Positions 10,985 to 22,921 of a stretch of 64,000 bases of DNA are shown here, piece after piece. The stretch spans positions 49,939,358 through 50,003,357 of the forward strand of contig CM055315.2 in the NCBI GenBank assembly GCA_029255685.2. Reading direction: 5' to 3'. The notes under the pieces are model-generated. The model searched no databases. It was given only the letters and a program-made list of their open reading frames with translations, and was not told the origin of the DNA. This DNA is from Silene conica. Taxonomy: Eukaryota > Streptophyta > Magnoliopsida > Caryophyllales > Caryophyllaceae. The position numbers and the translations under genes were made by a program. Within the stretch, counting starts at the first letter, position 1. Each line of letters begins with the position of its first letter.

Positions 10985-10986
<2 letters not shown>

Positions 10987-11022
<36 letters not shown>
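10987..11022. repeat. (TA)n microsatellite
   Basis: An almost pure TA run at the right edge of TIR element 2; shorter TA runs lie at about 7498-7515 and 8070-8092. Confidence 0.95.
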
Positions 11023-11023
<1 letters not shown>

Positions 11024-14000
11024 CAGTCGAGAATCTGATCATCTGAGGATCAGTAGCTTCATTGTTGGGATAATGGATTATTGAAGTCAGATACCTAAAC
11101 CTTTGTTTCTGTGCATCATCTTTATAATGCATGCCAATGGTAAAAAAAAATAGTCCATTCAACTTTCATTCATCAACCCGCAACTAATGCCAATGGTAAA
11201 AAAATATCGTCCTCATAATCACATTTTGTCACCAATTCACCTAATCTAAACATATAAATTTCAAATTTAATCAAATTAACTTAATCTCACCGAAATCCAT
11301 TAAAACTTTATTCATCAAAAAACAACAAAACCAGTTCAACACCACTAACAAATTGTCAATAGTCCAAAACTCGTCTTCACCATCACATTTTTCTCACTAA
11401 TTCACCTCATCTTAACCCATAAACTTCAATTTAACGAAATTCAATCAAATCCATCACAATTTTCTCATTAATTCACCACATCTCAACCCATAAACTTCAA
11501 TTTAACATCTTTGTTCTCTAATTTACAAAGTCGAACATATAAAGGGTACTTACCGTACCATCGCCTCTAACATAGAAATTCCCACTAATTTTTTTATGCT
11601 TGCATTTGAACCTTTCCTCTAAAAGTAAAAGACAGCGTCATACACCACACATTATCTTATTGACAGAGAAAAAAAATAGAAGTAACAAAAGTATGACATT
11701 AATAATAAAGCAGAACAATCTACTTCAATAATTCTGAGGCATGGATGCACAAAATCAAAGCGCTATATGCACATCTAAAAAAAATCAAGCATATTTGTAA
11801 CAAGGATGGGAAAATATATTGAATCTCGGAAGCTATCTTCATGTTTGATAGCGCATTAGATGTAGGGAGTGCGATCGAAGTGTAAAAAAATCAAGCAGAT
11901 TTTATGACATAGGGAGTGCGATTGAAGTGACTGTACCTTAAAAGTGTGTTGATCTGTTGGGTTAAACATTTTTAAGTAGTCCTTCGATGATACGACACAC
12001 CTGATTTTATGAATATATCTCATGAACTAATATATTGATTGCAGGTTCTACGTGTGAAGATTCAAAACCACAGTTAATTTATGATTAAACAATACTAACC
12101 CAACTGAGCCTCCTCCTGAACCAATCATGCAACGATCTCGGAAGTGCCTATGATTCAATATTGTCACCAATGCTCTCATCTTAAGTGAAGTTGCTGATAC
12201 TATTTGAGTGAGTTGCTGATGCTATAAACTTGACACTTCTGATCTGATAAATTTTATGACAGTAATGCTACATGCCCAGCTACATCAATTTGAAGCCATC
12301 AGCAGCTTCACATTTAATCACCAACACAAACAACAGCTAAGTAAACCTAATCAGGTTCTTATTTCACCCAATATTCAAGGAAAAGGATTTGAGTAAGAAT
12401 AAGTTGGACACCTTGAACAGATAACCAACCTGAATTGTCATAAACAACATCCTAGTAAACCTTGTCCTACTATAATTCTTCCTACTTCAGAGCTCCAGAC
12501 CCTAACGATTATCACAAAAAATGCTAAAGAACATTCCAATACACTGAACAGAACACATATTCCTTTTTTATCTAAAAATCTTATAACCATGCCCAACTTT
12601 CCCGTTAAGACTGTCACCCTAATGTAAATAGACAGTTCTCCCTACATTAATGAAAATCATCCCACCATTGTCACTACCATTAAATCCCCATAAAGTCTAC
12701 TATAGAAAAAACAATATATATCAGAGCCTTAAGTTTTTAATTAATATGATATGTGCATAAGGCTGATGCAGTTTTCTGGTGCATTTCCAGTAGCAGGAAG
12801 CTCTTGCTGCTGATTAGATTTGATGGTCTGGACTGTAATTTTTACTGTAGCAGGGGACATGATAAGAGGAACTTAGAAAATATGGGACTTTCATTTGCAG
12901 ATTTAGCAGATTAGTTAAAATCTGGGTTATTTTTGGACTCTCTTTTGTAAGATATATTCCTACTCTTTTCCCTTAATGGATGAATAATAAATGTCACATA
13001 AGTGGTCAGTATGCTAAAATTGCGTACTGGATTTTGCGTAATGCATTTATTTAAACCGATTAGACCGCTTATCTGTTGTGTAACGAAACTATACTAAATT
13101 TCATATAGGTAGTACAAACACTTCTTCTATATAGCCGTCTCGTGTCCAACACTGTGACCAACACTTGGGCAACTGACACTCGTTAGACACATGACTAAAC
13201 ATATTATAGTTTATACGAGGAATAAAAGTATTAAAAAGATTGATTAGAATATGAGTTCCGGTGAAAATTTAGAATTAGTTATAGTAATAGTCGAATTCTA
13301 CCTCTAGATCTCTAGGTTCAGCTTCAAATACAAGATAGAAATAAAATTATACGTTAAAATAAATATTTTATTATATTTAAATGACGTTTTCCTCGTCCTT
13401 AATTTCACAGGCTGTCGTGTCACGTGTCCTTGTTGTGCTACTTAGAATTTCATTAGGTACAGGACTAACTGGTAAAGTTCCAAACTTTCAATCTTAGGAA
13501 GAAGATTAAGAGAATGGAGAAAAGGATACAATACTATTCAGCATGCCTTAAGCACGTGAAGCATTACTCTACTATATGTAATTAGGCTGCCTATAAAGGG
13601 CCATCAATATTGGGTCGCATGTAGATGGTCAACAAATAGTGTATTTAGGCCGTCCCAAGCGAACATGCCCAGACATATTAACCCCCAATCTCCACATCCT
13701 TTGTGTAATTGGGTTGTATCCAAAGTGTTATCAGAGTGTTATTTGGCAACCAATATGTTCAACCCAATTAAGACCCAAGCAGCAACGAACCCACGTATAA
13801 TAGCAGCCCAGTCGTAAATATGTAACCCAATATGTCCAGTCCAGTTAGATGTTGGGACTATGTTCAACTTGGTTAGCTGTGATTATTGGCGAATATGTGA
13901 TCGCAACAACTATATTTTTGTTTACATAGTTGGTTCTCCGTGCGTGATGCCCGAAGATTCCCAAGGCACCATGTTTGTTATTAAAAAAGCGGTCTAAATG

Positions 14001-14089
14001 GACGTTAAAATAAATACTTTATTATATGAGCCAAGAGGACGGCCTAAGTATATTAAACGTTAAAATAAATACTTAGAATTAGTTATAGC
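11023..14089. other. AT-rich region without genes
   Basis: No coding sequence or RNA gene could be supported over 3 kb. Degenerate repeats are visible at 11210-11510 (three blocks containing TCACTAATTCACCTCATCT-like and CCCATAAACTTCAATTTAAC words) and a small duplication at 11860-11935 (TAGGGAGTGCGAT twice). GTTAAAATAAATA with TTTATTATAT recurs at 13352 and 14003, and AGAATTAGTTATAG at 13270 and 14078. Near 13930 a weak Helitron-like hairpin occurs without a CTAG end. The region may be old intergenic or intronic host DNA. Confidence 0.5.
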
Positions 14090-14941
14090 TATGGCACGCA
14101 TTCAAAGTCTCATGGCACCTCATTTAGCTCAGAAAGATCACCCTGATTTCACCGTTTTAATTCACAAAACTAACCAATATTAGCTGCTAACACTCGCATT
14201 CAAAGGCTTAAAACACCTCATTCGACTTAAAATCGCCTTAATTTCACTGGATTTCATTCTACAACAATACTAACCAAATTCAACTGCTCACACTCACATT
14301 CAAAGGCTCAAACTACCTCATTTAGCTTATAAAATTGCCTTGATTTCACCGTATCAATTCACAAAACAAGTCAATATCAGCTGCTAACACTCACATTCAA
14401 AGGCTCAAAACATTAAGCACCTTATTTGGCTACAAAAATCAACCTAAATTTCACAGAATTCATTCTACAACAAAACTAACCAATATCGCCATGTAACACT
14501 TAACGTTCAAACTTTAAAGGCTCAAACTATCTCATTAACTCAGTAAATTCACGTTAATTTCACGGAAGTCATTTTACAATAAAACTAACTTCACCGTATT
14601 CATTGTACAACCAAAATAACCAATATCGACAGCTAACACTCATCATTCAAACTTCAAGGACTCATACTACCTTATTAACTCAGCAAATTCGCGCTAATTT
14701 CCCCGAGGTCATTTTACAGTACAACTAATTTCACCGTATTCATTGTACTAAAAAAATAACCAATATCAGCAGCAAACACTCAACAATCAAACTCCAAAGG
14801 CTCAAACTACCTCATTAACTTAGTAAATTCGCGCTAATATCGCCTAAGTCATTATACAACAAAGCGTCAAAGTTGATCAAAATCAACAGCTAGCATTTGC
14901 ATTCAAATGCTCAAACTACTCCATTTAGGTCAACAAATCCA
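14090..14941. repeat. Degenerate 100-135 bp tandem repeats
   Basis: About seven or eight diverged tandem units. Each contains ATTCAAAGGCTCAAACTACC, CTCATT(T/A)A(G/A)CT, a block ending ATTTCACCG(T/A)ATTCATT, and AACCAATATCAGCAGCTAACA. Unit length grows from about 100 to about 135 bp along the array. The array is cut by element A at 14947. Confidence 0.75.
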
Positions 14942-14946
14942 TTGCT

Positions 14947-15965
14947 TGATGCGTATTTGGGGTGATAATCAATTAAGACGAACAATAAAAATACATATGT
15001 TGTAGCGGAAATAATAATCTTGTGAAATAATATGAATTAGAATGAATAAAGAACGAAAAATAACAAAGAACGATGAATGATGAACGATTGATGGTGACCG
15101 GCGGTGATGACGTGGCTGGTGGTCGACGTGGTGGTCAACGGTGGTCGTTAGTGGTGGTTCTTGGACGGTGATGTTCTTGAATGATGATGATCGTTGATGA
15201 CGTATGTAGTAAGGCACAACCCTTAATACTTGAAAGATTGATGAGACGATGTAATGAATGAATTATGTATATTCAAAGGATAGGATAATTGATTAAGCTC
15301 ACACAGATACCCTCTCAATTATTTTGAAGCTCACACAGATACTTCGGGTTAAAGCTCACACAGATACTTTAGGTTTTTGTAAGTAAAACTTAACAAAGAG
15401 AATTTATTTTATAACTTGAATAGTGGATGAATAAAACAATAACTAAGGATGCCTATTTATAGTAAGGTCATCCGTCACAAACTGACTCAAAATAGGAAAC
15501 AAATAAGAACCCTAAACGGTTCCCAAGATCTCGACCAAACCGTGTGACTCTAAGGTTTCCTAAATCTATCTTATGGATTAAAGATAATCCTTATTTAAAC
15601 TTAAAAGATAAAATAACAAACAAAGAATTAAGTTGTAACAAACTCCTAACAACTTAATAACTAACCCTTACAAACTTGTAACTAACTTTGTAACAACCAT
15701 AACCACCTTGTAACAAACTTAGTTAGTTAAATAACAAACTAGTAAATAGTAAAATAAAGAAAATCACAAACCCTAATCTACCTAGGAATCTGTGCCCCAC
15801 TTGTGTCCTCCGTTGCACGTCTCCCCTTCACACTTTCCAAGAATTAATTCCTTCCCAAGCAATCCTAATAACGGAAGTTGATCCTATCTTGTAACTTGAT
15901 TAACATGCCTTGCATCTTTACTTAATAATATTTCTTGGGATTGAATTAAAGATGGTTCCGCATCA
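14947..15965 (-). mobile_element. Element A 3' LTR
   Basis: 1019 bp, TGATGCG to CGCATCA. It differs from the 5' LTR (1018 bp) by what looks like a few percent, concentrated in the first 60 bases. A purine-rich tract (minus-strand AAAAAGAGGGAGAGAA) adjoins at 15966-15981. Confidence 0.92.
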
Positions 15966-16953
15966 TTCTCTCCCTCTTTTTGAGAATTGACCTCCATATT
16001 CACTTGGTAACCCGACTTTGTAGGCATTCGACCCATAGCATTCAAGAATCTTGAACGGTCCATCCGCTCGAGGCATGAGTTTGTTCTTCCTTCGAGATGT
16101 AAAACGTTCTTTTCTTAAGTGTAACCACACAAGATCACCTTCTTTAAACACCGGTTGTCTCCTATTTTTATTCGCTTTTTCTTTATACTTAGCATTTGCC
16201 TTTTCAATTTGAGCCTTAACTTGTTCACACATCCCCATGAAGGTGGCTTGCCTTTCTTTTGCTTCAAAACTAACAACTTCTTTCTTTGGGATAGGTACAA
16301 GATCAATAGGTAAATACGGATTTACTCCATAAACAATTTCGAACGGCGCACGCCCCGTAGTGGCCGAAGGAGTAAGATTGTATGCAAACTCCGCATGAGC
16401 CAACTTAATATCCCAATCCTTGGTACTTTTGCTCACTAATCCACGCAACAAACTCCCAAGCGTTCTATTAGTCACCTCGGTCTGTCCGTCCGTTTGAGGA
16501 TGGTGTGACATGCTAAATAAAAGCTTAGTACCAACTAACCTCCACAAGGTCTTCCAAAAATAACTAAGAAATTTAACATCTCGATCCGATACGATGGTAA
16601 GAGGTATCCCATGTAAACGAACAATTTCTTTATAATAAAGATCAGCTACCTTTGTTGCATCATCCGTCTTATGTCCCGGTATAAAGTGAGCCATCTTAGA
16701 AAAACGATCTACCATAACCATAATAGAGTCCTTACCACGTTGTGTATGCGGTAATCCCAAGATAAAATCCATACTAACCTCATTCCATGGTTGAACCGGT
16801 ACGGGAAGAGGTGTATACAACCCCTTGTTGAATGTACTCTTCGATCTTTGACAAATTACACACTTGCCAATAATATCTTGAACATCTTTACTCATCTTAG
16901 GCCAATAAAAGTGTTCTCCTAGCATCTCATTAGTCTTTTGAATACCGAAATGG
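15966..16953 (-). pseudogene. Element A integrase, C-terminal part
   Basis: The minus-strand frame begins at the solo-LTR junction (HFGIQKTNEMLGEHFYWPKM). It has the end of the zinc-binding domain (CVICQRSKS), then the DDE core: SMDFILGLP with the first Asp, SDRDVKFLSYFW with the second, and TDGQTEVTNRTLGSLLRGL with the Glu. The GPY-type region follows (GPFKILECYGSNAYKVGLPSEYG) and then the frame stops after QFSKRGRE. The usual continuation past LP.EYG is absent, so the C-terminus has been lost by a deletion running into the polypurine tract. The HHCC histidines lie on the other side of the solo LTR. Confidence 0.88.
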
Positions 16954-17555
16954 CCAGCTGATGCCCGTCGTTGAGGGTACCAAAGATAAATTTATAATTC
17001 CTAACTTTAACAATAGATAGTGAAAGTCAGGGTCGAACCACAAGGAGGTGGGGAATGTTTATTGTCTTAATGTTAATGTTTGAAGGTAACAATTTTAGGG
17101 GTTGATTGGTTGATTACTATAACTAAGGCAAAGATTAAAATAAAACAAGAATTAAAAAGATGAGAATAAAATATAATAAAAGGGATGCTAGGATGTTCGG
17201 GTAATAAATAGCTAAGGTAAAATAAATCCTAAGGTCAACATGTATTGCAGTCGCGTAGGGGGGTGTAACATAACTTTTTAGGTCTATGCTACCTAATAGC
17301 TCCTTTCGGCCTATATGCTATTAGTTTCTAGGTCTCACAATTATTGAGCGTCAACAATAAGGGTGATTCCTAAATCCCAGGTTACATACCTTTCAGCCTT
17401 GAGTAACCTATCCGTCTTAAGGTGTAAACCAATGCCCTTCCCGTATCTTTCAATCTTGGGTAGGTCATTACTAACATCCTACAAGTCTCCTATTGGTCTC
17501 ATTGCAGGATATTATAATTTATAAGAAAAGACGAAATAAGAAAACAGACGCGAGT

Positions 17556-17629
17556 GGTCGACCGACCGGCTACTCCAGTCGGCCGACCACGGCCTCGGTC
17601 GACCGACCGACTATTTCAGTCGGCCGACC
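17556..17629. repeat. Dyad modules 1 and 2 (12-9-12)
   Basis: Module 1 is 17556-17588 and module 2 is 17597-17629. Each is GGTCGACCGACC, a 9-bp spacer (GGCTACTCC; GACTATTTC), then AGTCGGCCGACC. They are 41 bp apart, start to start. In reverse they correspond to modules 11 and 10 of element D, with identical arms and changed spacers. Confidence 0.95.
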
Positions 17630-18129
17630 GTGGTCCTGCTACAGGTCGGGTTTTCGGATTTTTATCTACCTATGCATATTATCCCCTACATCCTAACATA
17701 TGAAAATTAGCTACTCATAACTGTTAAGACGAATATAAAATTGGGAATAAACATGGAAAACATAGTAAATAATCTAAACATGCAAGATTCAAATAAAGCT
17801 TGGGATTCTAACTTAACAATTGTAATAAAAGCAATAAGAACAATAATAAAGCAAGATTAAAAGAGCAATTACCACAATTTGGAATTAGGGCAGAAAGAAA
17901 CTAACTTTATTGATGAATGCTTGAGAACTATCGAAGGATTATAATTGAACTAAAAACTAAATAGAATTCTCTAAATAAGACTTGATGCAAAACTTGATTT
18001 TTCAAGATCTAAGATATAAAACCCTAATCACAAGATTAGTTTATATAGGGTAAAAACTAAGAGTTTCCTTAAAATTCTAATTCTATTTTATTTCCGAAAA
18101 AAGAAAAGAAATCGTATGGGCTTTAATCT

Positions 18130-18261
18130 GGTCGGCCGACCCGTATAACTGGTCGGTCGACCACCTCTTGCTGGGCTTCTCTTATTTTGCGGTTTTCTTG
18201 AAATCTGGGCCTCATGGAAATTGGGTCTGGTCGGCCGACCCGTTTAGTTGGTCGGTCGACC
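18130..18261. repeat. Dyad modules 3 and 4 (12-9-12)
   Basis: Module 3 is 18130-18162 and module 4 is 18229-18261. Each is GGTCGGCCGACC, a 9-bp spacer (CGTATAACT; CGTTTAGTT), then GGTCGGTCGACC. They match modules 9 and 8 of element D by position and arm type. Confidence 0.95.
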
Positions 18262-18537
18262 GCTTCTTCTGGGAAGTCTCCGGATTTCTTCTTGTTTTGA
18301 CCTTTGGCACTTGACTTTGACTCCAGTTGACTTTCCATTTATTCCTTAGTTAAGCTAAAGACTTGAGGATACGAATTTGGTGCTAAATTGCTTCTTTTCC
18401 GCGTAAATCTGCAAAAGTGCATAAAAATACGAAAGTACACAATTTGTGGGAAATAGAGGCTAAAACATAGTAAATGAGCGACCAAATACGTGTAAAAATA
18501 GATGTAAAACATCATAAAATAGACACGTATCACCAGC

Positions 18538-20600
18538 TATAGCGCCTCCATGCGCCGCTCGTACAAGTAATACCTCATCGATCCTTTAGGAATGCACAAA
18601 CGGTTTCCTTTGAACAAATAACCTGCCTGCGTGGTATATACTCCTTCCCGATTCAAGAACTCCTTAGAAAAATCGGATCCTCCTTATATAGTTCTTTAAT
18701 ATGCTCAAAACCAAGAATCCTTGCATCTAATTCAATCAACAAAGAATGTCTCCTTGACAATGCATCCACTACCACGTTTGAACTACCTGTCTTATACTTT
18801 GATGAGAATGTAAAAGATTGTAGGAATTCAACCCACTTAGCATGCCTTGGATTTAATTTTTGTTGTCCATGAATATGTTTCAAAGCTTCATGATCAGAAT
18901 GTAATATGAATGGTCTAGGACGTAAATAATGTGCCCAATGATCCAAAGCCCTCACAATAGCATAGAACTCCTTATCATAGGTAGAATAGTTTAACCTAGC
19001 ACCGTTCAATTTCTCACTAAAATAGGCAATTGGCCTCCTTTCTTGCACCAACACGGCGCCAATTCCTACCCCGCTTGCATCGCATTCAACTTCGAACAAT
19101 TTATTAAAATCTGGTAAAGCAAGTACTGGATTTGAACAAAGTTTCTTTTTTATCTCCTTAAACGCCTTTTGGGCGTGTGATGTCCATACGAACTCCCCTT
19201 TCTTGGTCAACTCCGTAATAGGGGCCATGATAGAACTAAATCCTTGAATAAACCGCCTATAAAACGATGCCAAACCATGAAAACTCCTTACCTCCGTGGT
19301 TGTTTTAGGAATAGGCCAAGCTTGTATTGCTTCTACTTTCGACGGATCCATGCTTGCTCCATTTTCCCCCACGATGTACCCCAAGAAGATCACGCTTGCT
19401 ACCATGAACGTGCACTTCTCCAACTTCCCATATAATTTTTGCTTTTTAAGTATCTCAAATACTGCCCTTAGATGTGTCTTGTGTTCTTCTTTACTTTGGC
19501 TATAAACAAGAATATCATCGAGATAAACAACCACAAATTTATTTAAAAAGGGCCTTAATACCTCATTCATTAACCTCATGAACGAACTAGGAGCGTTTGC
19601 ATAACCCAAATGGCATCACGAGCCACTCGTATAATCCTTGCTTCGTTTTGAAGGTTGTCTTCCATTCATCTCCTTCCCTAACCCTCATTTGGATGATAAC
19701 CACTCCTTAGATCTAGTTTAGAAAATACTTTTGATCCTGCGAGTTCATCAAGCATGTCATCCAATCTTGGCATAGGAAATCGGTATTTGATTGTGATGTT
19801 GTTGACCGCGCGACTATCGATACACATCCTCCAAGTCCCCTCCTTTTTCGTTACTAATAGGGCTGGTACCACACATGGACTTAGGCTCTCTTGCACATAA
19901 CCCCTATCCATCAATTCTTGGACTTGTCTCTGTAACTCCTTTGCCTCTTCCGGATTACAACGATAAGCGGGTTTATTCGGTAAAAATGCTCCTGGAATAA
20001 GATCGATTTGGTACTCTATCCCTCGCAATGGTGGTAGTCCGTCGGGTAGTTCCTCCGGAAAAACATATTTGAACTCCTCCAATAAATCTCGCACCTCACG
20101 CTGATTCTCCTTCTCTCCATCCTCACGGTTTCCCACGTCCCTTACAACCATCATGAACGTTGGCTCTCCGTTGGTGATAGCCTCCTCTACCTCTTTACCG
20201 CCTATTAACATCCCCTCTACGTCTCCCTTAGGTTCTACCTTTTTCTTTGGAACCCATGGTTGAAGATCAAAGATTCGTCCTTACTTAGGCACGCTATAAA
20301 CATTGGTCCTCCCATTGTGTTTCACCTTTCGATCAAACTGCCACGGTCTTCCCAATAAAATATGGCTAGCACTCATAGGAACAACATCACACCATATCTC
20401 GTCTTCATACAGTCCAATTTTGAACGAAACCAAGACTTGTTGTTTAACATTAATTCCTTCTTCCCCATCGAGCCAATAAAGTTTATAAGGTCGTTTCTTA
20501 TCAATTTTGGGTAATTGTAGTTTCTCAACCGCCTATATGGACACCAAGTTAGTACAAGAACCGCTATCAATAATTACGGTACATACCTTCTTCTTTATCT
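18538..20600 (-). pseudogene. Element A protease-RT-RNase H, broken frame
   Basis: Minus-strand remnant in gypsy order. The protease has IIDSGSCTNLV near 20565 and ILLGRPWQFD further on. An in-frame TAA at 20281-20283 follows SVPK. RT then reads from about 20211 ([30 protein letters not shown]) with a frame change near 19680 and another near 19612. The catalytic YLDDILVYS motif (about 19535-19510) survives. RNase H follows ([41 protein letters not shown]), and the frame stays readable up to the solo LTR at 18532. One stop and two frameshifts in about 2 kb make it non-functional. Confidence 0.88.
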
Positions 20601-20716
20601 TGCACCTTGTACGAAAGAGTCTTTACCTTTGGTCGTTAATCTCCTCTTCGGTTTCAATATGTAGATTGCTTAATACCATTGTGACAAACTTCCCAAGATT
20701 AGGTTATTAAAAATTA

Positions 20717-20743
20717 GACCAAGAGCCAAAGCTCTGATACCAA
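20717..20743 (-). promoter_or_regulatory. Element A primer binding site
   Basis: Minus-strand TGGTATCAGAGC (complement of 20731-20742) lies three bases inside the 5' LTR. It overlaps a hairpin AGAGC-TTTG-GCTCT, the counterpart of the UUCG hairpin in E1. Confidence 0.85.
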
Positions 20744-20745
20744 TT

Positions 20746-21763
20746 TGATGCGTATTTGGGGTGATAATCAATTAAGACGATCAACAAAATTACGTATGTT
20801 GCAGCGGAAATAATATTCTTGTGAAATAATATGAATTAGAATGAATAAAGAACAAAAAATAACAAAGAACGATGAATGATGAACGATTGATGGTGACCGG
20901 CGGTGATGATGTGGCTGGTGGTCGACGTGGTGGTCAACGGTGGTCGGTAGTGGTGGTTCTTGGACGGTGATGTTCTTGAATGATGATGATCGTTGATGAC
21001 GTAGTAAGGCACAACACTTAATACTTGAAAGATTGATGAGACGATGTAATGAATGAATTATGTATATTCGAAGGATAGGATAATTGATTAAGCTCACACA
21101 GATACCCTCTCAATTATTTTGAAGCTCACACAGATACTTCGGGTTAAAGCTCACACAGATACTTTAGGTTTTTGTAAGTAAAACTTAACAAAGAGAATTT
21201 ATTTTATAACTTGAATATTGGATGAATAAAACAATAACTAAGGATGCCTATTTATAGTAAGGTCATCCGTCACAAACTAACTCAAAATAGGAAACAAATA
21301 AGAACCCTAGACGGTTCCCAAGATCTCGACCAAAACCGTGTGCCTCTAAGGTTTCCTAAATCTATCTTATGGATTAAAGATAATCCTTATTTAAATCTTA
21401 AAAGATAAAATAACAAACAAAGAATTAAGTTGTAACAAACTCCTAACAACTTAATAACTAACCCTAACAAACTTGTAACTAACTTTGTAACAACCATAAC
21501 CACCTTGTAACAAACTTAGTTAGTTAAATAACAAACTAGTAAATATTAAAATAAAGAAAATCACAAACCCTAATCTACCTAGGAATCCGTGCCCCACTCG
21601 TGTCCTCCGTCGCACGTCTCCCATTCACACTTCCCAAGAATTAATTCCTTCCCAAGCAATCCTAAGAACGGAAGTTGATCCTATCTTGTAACTTTGATTA
21701 ACATGCCTTGCATCTTTACTTAATAATATTTCTTGGGATTGAATTAAAGATGGTTCCGCATCA
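20746..21763 (-). mobile_element. Element A 5' LTR
   Basis: 1018 bp, TGATGCG to CGCATCA, the partner of 14947-15965. The open frame at 20768-21097 (also present in the other LTR) is CCACC-type LTR sequence and not a gene. Confidence 0.92.
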
Positions 21764-21911
21764 TTGCTCTTCGCCGAATTCATTCCTTAACAAACCTAAT
21801 CAAACTGCTGCATCCAAACTTAATCTCACCAATCAAATTTTCATTCAATTACATCAATGCAAACTAATTTCTCTACATCCTAATTCAAATCTGCTAACTA
21901 CATGATCTCAC
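21764..21911. other. Short host segment between A and copia-2
   Basis: This 148-bp stretch, including the TTGCT duplication of A and the CTCAC duplication of copia-2, is all that separates two complete retrotransposons. It resembles the AT-rich sequence before 14947, so 14946, 21769-21911 and 39117 onward were once contiguous. No gene. Confidence 0.7.
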
Positions 21912-22921
21912 TGTGGGGAATAAAGCATGTATTCGCCCTAAACTTGAAGGATTATAATGAAATATACAGTTGTGAATATTGTCATAAGATAAATAAAAAC
22001 ATGAAAAAGAATACAACCTTGGGTCCTTGCTTGAATAGGCCTAAGAACAGGAATTAAAGTAAATTCCCTCCTATAACTTGCACCCAAGACTTTGTTTGAA
22101 ATGATGCCTCGTGTGCTAGAAAATACTCTCCTATTGCCTTGCAATATGGGCAGAGCTATTGAGGTTTTAGATATGAGATCTGAGGTTTTGGGAGAAGAAT
22201 GCTCTCAAAAACCCTAATTGTGAGAATTATGATTCAACAGTTAAAACCCAGAGTCCCTGACATAAGGAGAAGGACTCTCCTTATGTAGCCTTGGGTCGGC
22301 CGGCCGAATGGGTATAGGGTAAGAGTGGGCTTTTTCCACTCTTACCTTATTCCTTTGCATGATTCGACCCGATTTGCTAAAAATATAATTCGCGGGTTTT
22401 ATTTATAAATCGCATACATGTTATCAGATATTAATGCAGTCGATGTATTAATAATGGTCTGATAAAATTACGATATTGTATAATTACCCAAAATAATATA
22501 ACTGTTTATATTAATACGCGAATACAATATTTAATTAAATATAACCGTTTATATTTAATTTACGAATTAATCATGTAATCCGTATTAGCTAAAATTATTT
22601 AATCCGTATTAAATAATAATCTCAACATCTTATTGACTAATTTAATAGTCAATACCTCTGACTAACTATTTAGTCATATTCGGCATAAATGTGACTGTAT
22701 TTTCATACCTTCACATCTCTCAAACGTGTCCTATAGGTGTGACGTATAGGGACCAGTTGATCACCGCCATCCGTATGACAATAACGTCAAACTTATCTAG
22801 CAAGCCAACCGTCATTGATAAACGTGGATCAACTGGTAATAATACAAAAGTATGCCCTTGTGATCCTTAAAGAGATTTAATAAGTCATTGTACTTAATTG
22901 TCAAGGACACCAGCCCCAACA
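21912..22921 (-). mobile_element. Copia-2 3' LTR
   Basis: 1010 bp, TGTGGGGAATAAAG to CAGCCCCAACA. It contains one partial dyad, GGTCGGCCGGCC (22294-22305), also in the 5' LTR. The short open frame at 21938-22144 is repeated in the 5' LTR and is not a gene. Confidence 0.95.

Larger units (their letters stand above)
8093..10986. mobile_element. TIR element 2 carrying satellite arrays
   Basis: Left end (8094-8140) and reversed right end (10986-10925) share about 45 bp: TGTGAGATCTAC versus TGTGAGGTCTAT, then CTTAAATGAGAATTGAGGTC versus CTTAAATGAGGATTGAGGTC. The ends abut the (TA)n run shared with element 1 and a longer one at 10987-11022. The interior is mainly two tandem arrays (8221-8770, 8803-10752) plus a short tail with two tRNA-B-box-like words. 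It encodes no transposase; long frames inside the arrays are repeat translations. Confidence 0.65.
16959..18532 (-). mobile_element. Solo LTR of the element-D family
   Basis: 1574 bp, reading TGATGCCCGTCG at one end and ACACGTATCA at the other, with a perfect target duplication CCAGC (16954-16958, 18533-18537). Reversed, it aligns with the D LTR at 59400-61131 over most of its length: the last 300 bp are about 95% alike, while the part around modules 3 and 4 is hardly alignable outside the modules. It lies in the integrase of element A, splitting the zinc-binding domain. It carries four 12-9-12 dyad modules. Confidence 0.93.
14947..21763 (-). mobile_element. Gypsy element A, gag-less, complete ends
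   Basis: A minus-strand LTR retrotransposon with two LTRs (14947-15965, 20746-21763), primer binding site, polypurine tract and a perfect target duplication TTGCT (14942-14946, 21764-21768). The interior encodes protease, reverse transcriptase, RNase H and integrase remnants in Ty3-gypsy order, but no gag: only about 135 bp separate the primer site from the protease region. Integrase ends a few codons before the purine tract, with no chromodomain. RT wording ([38 protein letters not shown]) suits the CRM/Galadriel/Reina side of the chromoviruses. A D-type solo LTR lies inside integrase. It cannot move without help. Confidence 0.9.

Noticed and set aside
13680..13760. Possible degraded primer binding site (GTGTTATCAGAGTG)
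   Set aside because: Two mismatches to TGGTATCAGAGC and no LTR end or partner nearby.
13920..13960. Third Helitron 3' end
   Set aside because: A CCGTGCG hairpin-like word is present, but the adjoining ACATAG lacks CTAG and the stem has mismatches.
17556..18338. Protein repeat VDRPxxxVGRP read through the dyad modules
   Set aside because: The 21-bp pitch makes a seven-residue repeat in some frames, but the distances between modules (41, 97 and 99 bp) do not keep one frame and the copies lie in LTRs and leaders, so coding does not explain them.
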